The notes beneath the pieces were generated by a model that saw nothing but the letters and a program-made list of their open reading frames with translations, was not told the DNA's origin and made no database searches. From positions 20,051,068-20,115,067 of the forward strand of contig CM073538.1 in the NCBI GenBank assembly GCA_037074615.1: a DNA stretch of 64,000 nt, read 5' to 3'. Origin of the DNA: Leucaena leucocephala (lineage: Eukaryota > Streptophyta > Magnoliopsida > Fabales > Fabaceae). Numbering within the stretch: the first letter of the stretch is position 1; every line of letters starts with the position of its first letter. Positions 13,591 to 26,500 of the stretch are shown one piece after another. The position numbers and the translations under genes are program-made.

Positions 13591-14933
13591 TATTATTGAC
13601 AGGCGTTTGAAATTAAAAAAAAATTGCAAAAATAAATTCAAACAGTTGAAAATGAAATTATAGTTGTAGATTGAGAGTTATATTTAAAATATAAATGTCT
13701 GATTTATAATTAAAGCTACCAAATTTGTAACAATATATATTTTTATTTTTAATTGATCATATGGAAAATTTGGTCATAGACCTAACTGTAAATAAATTAA
13801 TATTTTGGGGGAAAACTCTCATTCTGCCCTATATTTTAACGGTTTTTTGTGCATAGCATTATAGATTTTTTTTTACCGAAAAATATGTTGATTGGGATAA
13901 CATTTTATATGAGAACTTATAATTCAAATTCAAATTTTATTTAGTTATACTTTTTTCCAACGACTAATATTAAAAAATATAAATTATTTTTTCCTTTTAA
14001 TAAAACTAAATAAAAAATTAGTTCTATTACTTTAACAAATATAAATATTATTGATGGATTAAATTAAAAACTCTTATTTTGGAATTTGGAGCTTGGACCA
14101 TCAAATTAAAAAGTAGACAAATTTTATAGAAATAATAATAATTATAAAATTCACATTGAATCAATTATAATTATTTTTGTTGGCAAAAAATATAACTGTT
14201 CTTGAAACAAAATCACATTCAATATTGAGAGTTCTTTTTTAAAAAAAAAAAAATCAATATTTTATTCTTGAGATGATTTATAATTTTTAAATTTTTTAAT
14301 GCAAGTTTTCCTAGTAATTAACACGCTGATCCATTAAGTTCAATGGACATTTTGATGTTATTATTTACTCTCATGAAGTCTGAGAAAAAATGATTGTCTG
14401 TCATGAATGGAAAACTCAAATTGCTAAGGGGCTTTTAAATGTGATTTATTATGGTCCCTTTCTTTCTCCATTGAAGCCTTGAAATGTCAATATTAGGTCA
14501 TTTTCTGATTTTCCTTCTTGTCCATGTGCTCTTTATTATCGAAAAGAAATTAAGCTTTCTTTATCTGAAATATATTAAGTGGTTTAAGTGAGTTTTTCTT
14601 GTAAATAATGATAAATTCTGAGGAAATAAATTAAGTTATAATGTTTCAATCAGGGAATTATTATTATTATTTTGTTGGTTTTTAAGCTTTAGATGCCAAG
14701 ACAAAGATGGGTAGCTCTTTGGAAAACTATATGCCGTCAATAATAAATTGACTTTGCCCCTGTAAATCATTCATTTACAGGGATATTCGTGAGTTTCATT
14801 TTCAAAAGGATTTTATTTGGTACAAACAAAGGTATTTTCTTTAGAAAAAAAAATATTAATCAACCATACATAATTTAATAAAAATATAGTGATTATAAAT
14901 ATACATTTGACAATAGTTAGTTAATATATATAT

Positions 14934-14948
14934 ATATATATATATATA
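14934..14948. repeat. (TA)n microsatellite
   Basis: Simple TA run seen directly. Confidence 0.9.
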
Positions 14949-15892
14949 ATTTAACGATCCGTTTAATACTTTTAATTAGATGGTCAAAAGATTAATTTAT
15001 TAATTTCTTGACCAACCAATTCAGGTTAATTTTTCATTAATAAAAATAAAAATTATATATTTTTATTTCTGCCTTGCAGGGCATGGATTTCATCTTTACA
15101 AACTTTATTAACACTAATTGAAAAAAAAAACAAAAACTTGTAGATATTCAATAGTATATAATTATACTATTATGTCTCTTGCACTATAAATTATATTTTA
15201 TATTAAAAATTAAAAGATAATATTTATTCTATTTCTAATTAAATTAAGATAAATGGTTTTTCAAGCATTATTTTTTTCTATAACTAAGTCTTATTAAAAC
15301 CTTAATCTTATTTTAAAATTTAAAAACCACTTGCTTGAACTTTTAATTTAATTTAAGTTGATGGGAAGAAAATATATAAGTATAAATAGTTAAGTTTTCT
15401 TATAATAGTATGGATGGATTTATTGGCAATCCTTTGATTTTTCTTTTCATACTCGTGTTCACTTCTATTTGACCTTTTCACGTGATTAACGTGGTTATAG
15501 CCATATGTCAACTTTATAGATTAATGAAATTATTAAATAATATAAAACAGATAAATAATTATGATATCGGATGTTGTAAGGTTTCCCGCAGTTAGATCAA
15601 GAGACATAATAATTATTATTATGTTATTAAAACCTAACTTAAATTAATTGACTAAATCCGTGTTATTAGCTAGTTAGATAAAAGTTTAGGATAAACTAAT
15701 TGAATTAAAAAATAGTAGTTCATTATATTTATATTTTAATAATTTTATTTTGTTAAATTATATATATTTTTATATAAATATTTTTATTTATTTATAAATT
15801 AATTAGTGTATTCTTTATTTAAACATTACTCTTTCTAAAATTAAAGGAGTTAAATTTATTATTAATTCACCAATAAGTCTTCAAAACTATTA

Positions 15893-16098
15893 CTCTTTCC
15901 ATACTAATTATAAAGTTAATTAATTTTTGTATATAGATTAAAAAAATATTAATTATGATATAATTTAACATTTTAAGATAAATTTATATTTATATTTTTT
16001 AATTTATTTAAATTAATCAATAAATTTTCATATTATTTATAATTAATTTATTTATTTAAAAAAGATAAATTGATTTTTATAATTATAAATGGAGGGAG
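15893..16098. mobile_element. Stowaway-like MITE
   Basis: A 206-bp AT-rich element with terminal inverted repeats CTCTTTCCATACTAATTATAA and, from the other end, CTCCCTCCATTTATAATTATAA. The left flank is TA and the right flank TT, as expected for a TA target duplication with one mutated base. CTCCCTCC ends and a TA target are typical of Stowaway (Tc1/mariner) MITEs. Related internal sequence recurs near 45725-45890, 36180-36385 and 56465-56640. Confidence 0.6.
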
Positions 16099-18344
16099 TT
16101 CTATTAATCTATAAAATGATTATGATTTCTAAGAAGATTTAACATAATTTTATTCAATTTAAAGAGCATTTCCTCGTATTCTTAAGGAAATCGAAGCCCC
16201 ATTCATTATGCCAAAGCTGAAAATTTATTGTCATCTTGTTGTTAGTGTTAGATATTTTTTCCCCTTCTAGTAATTAAAAACCGAAACTAATGTTTTTTTA
16301 TTGGACGAAGTAAAAAAGGCCACTCATTAATCAGTCAATATCATACCTAAATTATTTTAATCCGACATTATTGAATACGACTAAATTTATTTCATCCGCT
16401 AATCTCGCTGATGGTGTGGATATGTTCTCGTTTTCGTCCATTCCTAAATTAATTCAGGTCAAAATTAAAAGGGAAAAAGACTTCCTAATTAAATTAATTA
16501 ATATTCCTATCTCAAAATTACAAGGGCAATTGTAGTAGTTCAGAAATATCCCGAATATGATTTGGCCAATATTTTAAAAAGGAAATCTGACAGTCTTAAA
16601 GTAACAATCAATGTATAAAATAATTATTTTAAATTTGAGATTTAGATATGTAATAATATAAATAATAGAGTAGTTACTTGAAAGAGTTCTTCAATCATTA
16701 ATCCGAATTAGTCTGAGACTATTATTGTATTTGAAAGATGATCTGTCTTAAAATATTGGATAAGAAATACAAAAAAAAAGTATAAAATAATATAAAATCT
16801 ATCACATTCAATTCACAAGCAAAGAATAATGTCATTTTTCTGATTCGATAAACTGTTTTTATTTTTATAACATTTCTCTATACAATATTAAAATCAATTA
16901 AAATCTACACAACTTTATAGTTAGAAGAGTAAAGTAGTATATAATATTTTAATTTTATTTTTTATGTATAATAAATATCTTAATTTTATCTGTGATATAA
17001 TTTTATATTAATTTAGTACAATTTTATATATAATCTTTTTAATTTCGTATAATTTTTTATACTTAAAAAATGAAATTATAGATAAAATTATATTAGGTTA
17101 AAAAGATTATGGGTGAAATTATACTAAATTAAAAAAAATATTAATAAAATTATATCATAAATAATATCAGAATATTGTTGACATTTAAAAAATAAGATCA
17201 AGATATTGAATATTATTTTATCCTAAGTAGAATGCTAAAATATTTATGAATCTTCTGTGTAGTGTGCGTATATATAAAGGTCTTCATAATGTCAATTATA
17301 TTATAATTTAATCGAAATTTTTTCTATAAGTATAAAGTTATAAACCTGATCCTATGTATAATTTTAATTATTATTAGTGTGTACCTTTCTAATTTGAAAA
17401 AGGTATTCATAACGAACTGTTTAAATTTCATAATATAAGAAATTGTGCTTATGATTGAAACTCAAATTTAGTTTGAATATAATTACTTAATTAATTAATT
17501 AACCTTTTGTAAAATATACGTATACTTGCTTTGAGGGACCTAACTGTAGGGATAGCAAAAGGATAGTGTGTGTGTATTTCTCATCTTGAAGCAAACGGTA
17601 CACGTGAATGCTTAATTTTGGATCTATTGTGTTGTTTTTTTTGCAATGACAATTGCTTTACACATGACATGTTATGTTGTAGGTTAATTAATTAATTAAT
17701 TGCTGGCTAGCTAGATCATTAATCTTCCAACTTGGAAACCTTTCTCCCTACTTCATTTTATTTCTATTTTTATTTTTATAAATAAAAAAAATTAGGTAAG
17801 TTATATGAAAGCAAACCAATTACGAAGATACTTACCGTTACAACTTACACGTAAAGAGATTCTCACCTTGTTCATTAGTACTAATTAACGAATTACCAAT
17901 ATCAACAAAGGTTATTAGGATCCTCCTCCATGCTATCGCGACTTTGTTTTATATGGCATTTTCAATTCATTTTATGCTCTTTTTTGTGGCAACCTATTCG
18001 CCCTAGATCTGATCTTAAACTCCAAAAAAAAAAACATTTTTCTTATTGTTTATAGGTATCTTCTATTATAAACAATTTAAAGTAGGATCAGATATTAAGG
18101 GGTTGTTTAATACGGAAAATTTGGAGAGAAGGAGAGTGGGATTTTTCTTATATCTACAATTTCCCTTAATTAAATGTACCAATGTGGAAAAATCATTTAA
18201 ATTTTTTTTATAAAGCTTCTTAGAATTTCGAAACGAATCATGTAAAAAGAGAGAAAATTGGGTACTATAAGAAAGGGCGTGGTGGTTTTTCACTATTTTA
18301 GATGAGAGCAAACTTTTAATTAGGGGAATCATTTAAAATTAGAT

Positions 18345-18552
18345 TATTACTATTTTTAAAAAAATTACTTATTATAATTTTAATTATAATATTTAAAAAA
18401 ATATTATAATTTTTAAGTATTTAAATTTATATTGAAAGATAATAGACAATTTACTCTACTTAATATTGATATTATCTAAGTAGAAAAGAGATTTTATCTT
18501 ATTTTTATATTATAGATAATTTTTTTTAATTTTTATAAAAAAAAAAAGAGAG
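18345..18552 (+). mobile_element. SINE-like element, family R1, decayed copy
   Basis: It follows the R1 order: TTATTATAATTTTAATTATAAT, then a TATTGAAAGATAATAGACAATTT segment, CTACTTAATATTGATATTATCTAAG, and a terminal TTTTATAAAAAAAAAA tail. Confidence 0.5.
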
Positions 18553-18699
18553 AATTTTTTTTTTTTTAATATTTAAAAAAAGTCGAAGGATCTGATTTCG
18601 TGCCATAACGTAATTTATATGCTTTTGTAACTTATGCGGAATATCAACGTGGAATGAGCCTAACCTGATACCGAATACCGACAATCACGCTCTTCTGTG

Positions 18700-20480
18700 G
18701 AGCCCACACTAATTGTCACGCGATTAGTTATTTGCCGCCAATTTTTTCACACGTTCGAACTTTTAACGTTCAATTTTCCCACTCGTCGACCTCCTCTTCT
18801 TCACTCTCTCTCACCAACTCAGCCTTCGTTTTTCAATCATTCCTCCGCTTCTAGAAGATCCAGCCAGCTAACTTGAGGTTTATGCATCACGTTTCTCCTC
18901 GTCGCTTCTCCGGTAAATTTGATTTAGTTTCCGCCAGCAGATTATCATTGATCGGTAACTTCGATGAAACCGTTTGATTTAATTTATGAGACGCAATCTC
19001 GCATTACTTGCTTGAGTTAATCGCATTCCCGTGCCCTTTTCTGTTGCTTGCTTCAAATCCTGTCCTCTGGTTCATATTATTGGTAATCAGATTTATATAA
19101 TCAAATCTACGTTTTGGAGTGCAGGGGAGCTGTTTTTGTTGAACTTGTTTGGTTATGATTGAAATCCTTTTGATGCAAAAAGAAATCGTGATCGGGCTTT
19201 TGATCTCTACAGTGTTTGTGTAACTGGTTTTTGATAATTGGATAAATAAAGTGACAGTGCTATATTTGATTTCACTGTACAAGGGTCTCAGTATTTCAGG
19301 AATTCTCTGGATCTGTGTTTCTTTGGGATTAATTATGTCATTTAGTTGATATTTGGTATATCCACCAAGATGTCCGATATGTTCAATTATTCAAGTTAAC
19401 TACTAAAAGTAAGGAAGTTGCATATGGGAGATGTCTTCATTTTCAGTTTTTGAGTATTTTTAACTGCTTTACTGATTTTGTAGCTCATAGGCTCTCGTAG
19501 CATGTACATTTCTTTTAATGTTGTGAATACGTCTCGTAGACAAACTTTGGTGGTATTCTTATGTCTTACAAGACAAACTTTTACTTAAGCAGTTGCAATG
19601 TTGATAGCTTTCTATGCAGCACAATTCCAGCGCATGAATTTGAATCCTCTAAAATTGAAAGTATGTCAAGTGGGAGGTGTATAAACTAAGAAAGAAAAAA
19701 AGAGAGAAATTTAAATAAATTTTACAAAATGATATAAACTTTATCTAACTTCATGGACCCTCAACTTAGGATCTGCTTCACCTGCACATTCCATCACCAA
19801 TCTGTTTCACTATTCGGTTTACTCTGTCTAAGACAATGAATCAAGGACAAGCACAATTACTTTTGTTTGATCTTGTAGCCAATTATAATAATCAGGAGCC
19901 TCTTGTGACCCCTGTGTGAAGCTTACTTATGGGGTAAGGTCGGTAATTTTAGGACAAAATCATGTGGATGCCTTTATAATACCTTATATATATTGAATGT
20001 TTTTATTTATTGTTCAAATTAGTCGTCTTCAGGCTTCAAGCTATACTGGATGCTGAAGAAACATGCCATGCATTTCCTCTTTAAAATTCTTTTCCCCAGG
20101 AAAAAGATGTACAGAATGCGAGTTGAAAGGCTTGTAGTGTGAATGTTTCTTCCAACTAATTTAAGTAGCCAAATGCTGACAAGGTTTCGTTTCTCGCATT
20201 CCACGGCTAAGAATCTGTTAGGAAATTGTGTGGTAGTTTCGTGAGTTGGCTCACATCTGTTATGCAAAAGTCAAAATTATATGAACCCTCGGAATATAGG
20301 AGGAAAAATTGTTTATTTTGTTTCATCTCACATCCACTTTTTCAGAAAGGTTTGAAGCAGTGATGCCAATGGCAGATTTCCAAGTATGATCAGTAACAAC
20401 TGTACTTGATCTTCAACCTTTGGCGTTCTGTTTCTCTCATCTTCTCTTTCTGCCCACTTCTCATCTCTCGAACAGCGACG
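18700..20480 (+). other. Putative transcription unit with possible tiny ORF
   Basis: The segment 18700-18912 is less AT-rich, CT-rich and resembles a plant 5' leader. An ATG at 18882 opens MHHVSPRRFS and stops at a good donor (CCG then GTAAATTT) after 18912. Candidate small exons follow: 19620-19660 between TATGCAG and GTATGTC, and one starting at 20346 after TTTTCAG. Joined, these keep phase and give only about 29 codons before a stop. No family is recognised. It may be a non-coding RNA, a short-peptide gene, or the remnant 5' end of a lost gene. It points toward the 3' end of the EME1 gene. Confidence 0.3.
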
Positions 20481-20879
20481 TTCTGGTAAGCTTATCCAGA
20501 CTAGTCATAACAAGAGTCAGTTCTTATGCCTGGGTAACTCCTCAGGATCCTCATATCTTGTACGCATAACTATTATAGTTTATTAATTATTAGGAGATAT
20601 TTATATATTTTTCTGAATCAAAAGAAGTTTGAGACTGAGCCTAGTTGTTTAGGTGCATGTTTCTCCTCCTTCCTCCTTTTGTGAAGAAAAAGAATCCATT
20701 CACAAGTAGTTTTTTTGGATTCTTAGTTTGCTTATAGCATATCTACAGTTATTCTTTTTAAATTTACGGATATCATGGATTACGTTTGTGTATAACGAAA
20801 GAAGTCAATTACAATAAGCCTCTTGGAATTCACAGCTTGTTAATGACATATTAACAAAACTAACCTCAAGAAATGTAGA

Positions 20880-21055
20880 TTTTTTTTTATATAAAAAAGT
20901 TGGGTTTAATACATATCTCTCATCAAGATTAAAGTATAGTCATAAAATTCAGACAATATTTATAAAGGACTTATAAAATTACCTATTAAAAGAATACTCA
21001 TAATAATAACAGAAATTAAAATTAAATATAACTATGTTCCTTATCATATCTACTA
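20880..21055 (-). mobile_element. SINE-like element, family R2
   Basis: It aligns with four other copies (26185, 28590, 49630, 56090), all in this orientation. The plus strand shows the reverse complement of an A-rich tail at the left, then a conserved CAGACAATATTTATAAAGGACTTATAAAATT block and ACTCATAATAATAACAG at the right. Read on the minus strand, the better copies have a B box. Confidence 0.5.
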
Positions 21056-21527
21056 ATTCTAAGGAAATCTGTATTTTATATTTTGACTACTTTGACATGG
21101 CTTCGGCTTGGGTCTCGGTCTCAAAGCTTTTTTTTTTTTTTTGGGTACAGCGGTCTCAAAGCTTTGATAGCCATGACGGTGCTTTCAATATGGTCTCCAA
21201 TTTTTTATTAAAAATTATTTAAGATGAGTAATAAAAATATGGAAAATAGAATACTGAAAATATGCAAAAACTTATAAAAATTTTAAAAAATGCCCCAAAA
21301 AATTTATTTTAAAATGTTGAGTACTATTGAAAAGATACTCTAGGATGTTAGATGTATCTTTATTTGAAGGATTTTTTAGGGAGGTTAAAATTACTCATAA
21401 AAGAATACTTTAGCGCTAAATTGCACCCCAAAATACTTTTAGGACGCCGGATATACAAGAAATTAAATACTCCATAAATTTCAAAACCACTTTCTGGAGA
21501 AGCCAATTACATACAATTGTCAAGCAG

Positions 21528-24500
21528 TTAAGATGATTGACGCGCAAAGAAATCAGCGCCATCTTCGACATCGTCAGTTCTAATGCTTCCCCGTTGTGCC
21601 ATTAGAATCCTATATACTCTCTTTGAACATACTTCACCTAGCCTTCTGTCCCCACCAGTTAAACCTTCTGTTCTCAAGTCTTTGAGCAGAAATTCCTTTT
21701 CATGCTCCTGCCCGTGTCATCATGATATAAAAGATGCACAAATTATTTCATGAAACAGAGGTCAATATACCAAATTGAACGAACAAAAGCTATAGTAACA
21801 CATACCGATTTATTTGGATCCATATAAACACTCAACAGAGACTTCATGGTCGGGTATTTCTTCCAAATAGCAACTGCAAATCGTGGCTGAACCTTAGGGA
21901 TGGCAACCAAAGCTTTTAACCTGATCATAGAGAATGAAATAAGATGGGTCCCCAATTCAAATAAATAATCGCTTCCCAGTTACATGTCAATGAACAAGCT
22001 GAATTGGTTGGACTAGTTAGCAACTAAGAAGAAATGATATCTAAGTAAGATCAAGTTCCATTTTCAAATGTGTAAATGGGAAAATTAAAAAGTCAAAATA
22101 ATTGATCAGGGATTATTTCATACTCACCACACATTTTTCTTGATTAAATTGCGGTCAAGAGAGTCTTTTGGTATAAGAGACCCATTTGCATTTACAGACA
22201 ATCGAGTCAACTTCTTTCTGCAGTTTAAATGCATGAGAGCTGTAGATTCAAATGAAATCAACCATAAAGGGGAACAACTGATATAAAAAAACCATGAATG
22301 AAATGTGATGGATAGAGGTGAGTAGAAAGGGGAAATAATTTTTTTTTGGGGGGGGGGGGGAATCTGAATAATACTCAAGGATTATTCCTTCAGCATAGCA
22401 TCCGATTACAATTAAGCCCTTATATAGGTTCTGACGTCCCACACTAACGGCTATTATTGTCCCCCCTAATTACTACTAACAAATGTAACTATCACATCTT
22501 CTACTCTCCCGGTCCTTAATATAAGATTTAATTAGAGAGTTGATTTTGGTAATAATATTTATCAATTTTTTTTCAAATTATTTCTATTGATGCTACCTCC
22601 ACAATAATCAAATGTGTAAAAGAGAAAGTTAAATATGATTAGGGTATTTTAAAAAACATGCCATATTAAATAATTTCTTTAATTTAATCAAATTAATTAA
22701 ATAGGTCATATATTAAAGACAGGAGGAGTAATAGTCACAACAACAATTGCTTCAATAATCATTGAAAGACGAAGCAAATGTACATGCAAGCATTGACAAA
22801 GTTCAAATTAAATACTAAAATAAAAGCTTCAAGTACCTAAATTGGCAAGATGCCAGGCTGCATGTCAATCCAACAACATGTTCGGCCAGTTCAGCTTCAT
22901 CTACGCACTGCCTAGAATGTACTCTAGCAAAATGAGTTGTAAACTTTGCCAGCACCTATAATACAATTCACAATATAAAATAAAGCCGTTTTTCAACAAA
23001 GACTAAGAGATTATAAAGAAAAACATTCCCAATAATGTTAAATATGTAAGTTATTTAACCTCCTCAACAGGCGGACGCTTCCAACAAATATTATGTTCTG
23101 GGTTCTTGTATTTTTCCTGTTCCCTAATATATCATAAAATCACTGTCTTGACTGAAAAAAATAACAACGCAAAAAAAAAAAAAATAACAAAAGAAAAGAA
23201 AAGAAAAGAAAGAAAGAAAAATAGACAACTAATATACTACCCATAAATCAGTAGGATTGCCAGAAACCATTAGCACAAGATAACCCAATTCACAAATCGA
23301 CAAATGTCTGATCAAATCTGAGCATATACCCATACTACTAATACTGAATTGTGGGGGAAGTCTTCAGACCTTACCTACCTTTTATTAATGTAAGCCATTA
23401 ACCTGTTGGTGAGGTAACAAACTGTATAAGTTGGATAAAGACTTTGAACCCTAGAAAGATGATCCAAAAGAGATTCATTGGTGACTAGGTCGCAGAATTT
23501 GTCTGCCTCGTGAACAAGTAAGACATAAGGAATCTTTATTCTTTCAGTCAAAAGCTGCAATTAATAAATGAAAGTATTCATAAATGTAAAATACTTGCAG
23601 AAATGATCAAGTCAGAGAAACACTTTGTATAGGTGCCCACTGCACACAAATGAACCACAAGAATTTCCCACCTGTGAAATATGTTCTGGAACTTCCATAG
23701 ACCACAAAATTGACCTCTCTATTGGATTTGAAGTTATACGGTACATAAACCCTTTCTCAGCAAACCTAGTAAGTAAATGCCCTGAAGAGAATAGGAGTGT
23801 CTTCTAAGCAAACAACCATATGAAAGAAACCAAGTGAAAAACCAGCACATAGTTTTCAACAAAGACAGAGAATGGTCTATTAGACTTTGGAGAATTAATT
23901 ATATAATAGGCTTGACTTTCTATCAAAATAGCTCAAGACATTTTATAGGACTTTCCTTCAAGGTTATATATCTTTGATTCATTCCTCAATTAGTCAATGT
24001 GGAAATTTTAACATTCTAATATGGTCACTTCGGACACAGGTGTCCTAGTGCTTTTTGAAGTGCTACGTTATTTTTATTAGAGTGTTCAACATATACTAGA
24101 CACAAACATGACACCTTTTATGAATTGTACATACTTTGTAGACAGGATGAAGGGCATACCTCCAATTGAACCTGATTCAACTACTTTAGCATCAATTTCA
24201 GCCACAATAGATTTTAGTGCAAACTTCCCCTTTTCCCATTTTTGCTTTTCTTTCTCATTTTTTTTCAACTCTGCTGCTTCAGCCTTTAGAGCTGCTTTTG
24301 TCAACTTCTCTTGCTGTACAACGAATATCCATGAGCCGTCATGCATTGAATGATATGAACATTAACCAATACTATAAGTTCAAGCATACCTCTTTCTGCA
24401 GTTTCTTCTCCTCCATCAGACGAGCTCTTTCTTCTTTTGTTATCTTTGTTTTCCCCTTTGGCTTGCTCGTGTTATTTTCAGAAATTTTGGATCTTTTCAC

Positions 24501-25684
24501 TTTTTCAATATTCTTTTCCTGTTCCATGTCCATGCTAATATTTTCCTTACCAGGATGGTCATGTACCTGATAACACATCATGAGATAATCCCCTATGCAT
24601 AATGCTAGAACACATGAAACTCAAAACATTAAGCAAGCCGCAGTTTCAGGTTAATAACATAGACAGAACATGCATAAAGAATAAGACTAATGATATATAT
24701 ATATATATTGCAAAAAAAATCGATGAAGGAGACAAAAAAAAAATTACCAGATTACTATCCATTAGTGAAGATGTTGGATTAAGAGGGTTGTCCCCAGACG
24801 TTTCGGTTAAAGTAGCATTCGCAGATAATGCATGTATATCTGCAATTTTATTATTACATAAACAAATAAACAAACCATTTCATATGATGAGGAGAAGGTG
24901 CAAGTAGTCCAAAAGCATATACCAGGAGAACTTCTGGAACTAATAAAGTCAGAAGTCCATCTTAAATCTCCTGAAAAATCCATCCCTGAATCCCTGGTTT
25001 TGACCTCATTCCCTTTGTCCACTCCAGAATTTTCCAACTCATTGTCAGATTCTAAACATATCAACTTGCTAATTCCTGGATAAGAAACAGACAACAAACA
25101 TACTATCAACTCATTGCCAGTGGTACACGAGTGAAATGAATGAGCTAGTTCGTATTTATAAAAGAACAGAGAGATAAAAATAAACTAAACTGACACAAAA
25201 GTAGACCAAATTCAGCAAACAGAAAACACACTCAAAGCATTCCTACAGTTGCACAAGCACTCTGATTCCGCTTCATTAACACAAAGAAGGAAAATGACAC
25301 AAAATATCCAAAATACACAGATATATAGGTTACTCAAGCATCATATTATTACCAAAAAAAATGGAAAAAAGGAAAGCAAATTAACTGACCTGTGATGTCA
25401 GGTACGGAAGTTAAAGCCCTAGTGCGGGGATCGGAATCAGATGAAGCTCTTGTGCATTTGACAATTGAGACGTCGGAATTGGACGGAGCGGAAAAAGGAG
25501 TCTCGGGAACGAAAGAAGGCGTGGGCGAAGAACCAGGCTTCTGCGGGGTCGGATCATCGTCGAGGACGAGAATGGTCCGATTTGGATCGGAATCAGTACG
25601 GCGTTTCTTGGAATGGCTTGTGAAAGGCGTTGAGACATCAGAGTGACTGTCTTCGCCGTCGGAAAGAATGATCGGCTCAGACAT
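21528..25684 (-). CDS. EME1: Crossover junction endonuclease subunit EME1
   Basis: Intact gene for the non-catalytic partner of MUS81, which with it cuts branched DNA (nicked Holliday junctions, 3' flaps, stalled forks) in the nucleus during repair and meiotic crossing over. Twelve exons: 25684-25390, 25075-24923, 24839-24748, 24566-24390, 24313-24160, 23781-23672, 23554-23379, 23123-23060, 22955-22837, 22217-22128, 21920-21806, 21707-21528. All are GT-AG and in phase, giving 574 aa. Residues 1-180 are acidic and low-complexity, opening MSEPIILSDGED. Residues about 215-290 are a highly charged, probably coiled segment (KEERARLMEEKKLQKEQ onward). From about 290 comes the degenerate ERCC4 nuclease fold, with IERSILWSMEVPEHISQ and KIPYVLLVHEADKFCDLV. 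The C-terminal part, with AIPKVQPRFAVAIWKKYPTM and LTGGDRRLGEVCSKRVYRIL, fits the helix-hairpin-helix region. An in-frame ATG 11 codons upstream (25717) could also serve as start. Confidence 0.92.
22346..22360 (+). repeat. Poly-G run in EME1 intron
   Basis: A run of about 13 G follows nine T in the intron between exons 9 and 10. Its length is likely unstable and may be imprecise. Confidence 0.8.
22504..22728. mobile_element. Stowaway-like MITE in EME1 intron 9
   Basis: A 225-bp element flanked by TA on both sides. The ends are CTCTCCCGGTCCTTAATATA and, on the other strand, CTCCTCCTGTCTTTAATATA, an imperfect inverted repeat of the Stowaway type. Related sequences lie at about 30530-30775, 60690-60915 and 62045-62260. 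The insertion does not touch a splice site. Confidence 0.65.
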
Positions 25685-25844
25685 TCTGTTGTTGCCGGAA
25701 GTCGCAGTGTAGGGCACTGGTATTTCGCCAGAGTTTGGTGAGGTGCTCCTTCGAAAAATGCGCGGGATCGTGGACGGGACCTTGTTTGGATACTGAGATA
25801 AGATGTCCCCGATTACGAGTCAGCTGCACTTTATTTTTTTTACA

Positions 25845-26070
25845 AGTTTTTTTAAAATGGTTTAAACAAGATAATATCTCTTTTTATTTTAGATAATATT
25901 AATATTAAGTATAACAACCTATCTATTATTCTTAAATATAAATTTAAACACTCAAAAATTATAATACATTCCTAAATTTTATAAATAGAATCACAATAAA
26001 GTAATACTCCTTAATAGTCAAATATATTCTAAATGATATTATGTCTTATATTTTTTCTAATTAAACCAAT
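25845..26070 (-). mobile_element. SINE-like element, family R1, copy upstream of EME1
   Basis: On the minus strand it follows the R1 order: ATAAGACATAATATCATTTAGAATATATTTGA, GGAGTATTACTTTATTGTGATTCTA, AATAGATAGGTTGTTATACTTAATATT, then an A-rich tail. It lies about 100 bp upstream of the EME1 start region. Confidence 0.55.
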
Positions 26071-26184
26071 GGATGATAGGTGAGCCAGCTGCACTTGAAT
26101 TAGGGATTTAGTGGGAATCTGATCATACACTATTTAGTTCTCTCTTCATTATCTGTTTTCTCAATCCATGATCATTCATTTTTT

Positions 26185-26352
26185 ACAAAAATAAATTAGG
26201 TGGGTTCAGTATTGACCATTACCAATGCTAAGATACAACTCTAAACTCATAGAGTATTATAGGAGACTTAGAGATCACTTATTAAATGAATATTCATGAC
26301 AATAATAAGAATCAAACTCATATTCTTATAAAATATGAATTTATTTTTTACT
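26185..26352 (-). mobile_element. SINE-like element, family R2, well-preserved copy
   Basis: On the minus strand, TATATATAGTAAAAAATAAAT (A-box region) is followed some 30 nt later by GAGTTTGATTCTTATTATTG, a good B box. It ends in CTGAACCCACCTAATTTATTTTTGTAAAAA, a tail resembling that of R1. This supports a tRNA-derived SINE. Confidence 0.6.
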
Positions 26353-26391
26353 ATATATATCAATTCTCATTAGCTCTTCAATCCATCATCA

Positions 26392-26500
26392 TTTTTTTTT
26401 GGTTCAAGAGAGGGTTAATACGTCATAAATAAGAAAATTAATCTAATAGAGGATTAAATCCTAAACACTCTTTATCAACTAATGCCTTTAAATGAGAATA
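26392..26500 (-). mobile_element. SINE-like element, short
   Basis: On the minus strand, GGCATTAGTTGATAAAG (A-box-like) precedes TTTAGGATTTAATCCTC (B-box-like). The element ends in CCCTCTCTTGAACC followed by an A run. Confidence 0.45.

Larger units (their letters stand above)
12720..18560. other. Gene-free AT-rich intergenic region
   Basis: No reading frame of note on either strand. It holds a degenerate repeat shared with 62361-62840, a SINE-like element, a TA microsatellite at 14934-14948, a Stowaway-like MITE and an R1 SINE copy near its right end. The remainder is low-complexity A/T sequence. Confidence 0.75.
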
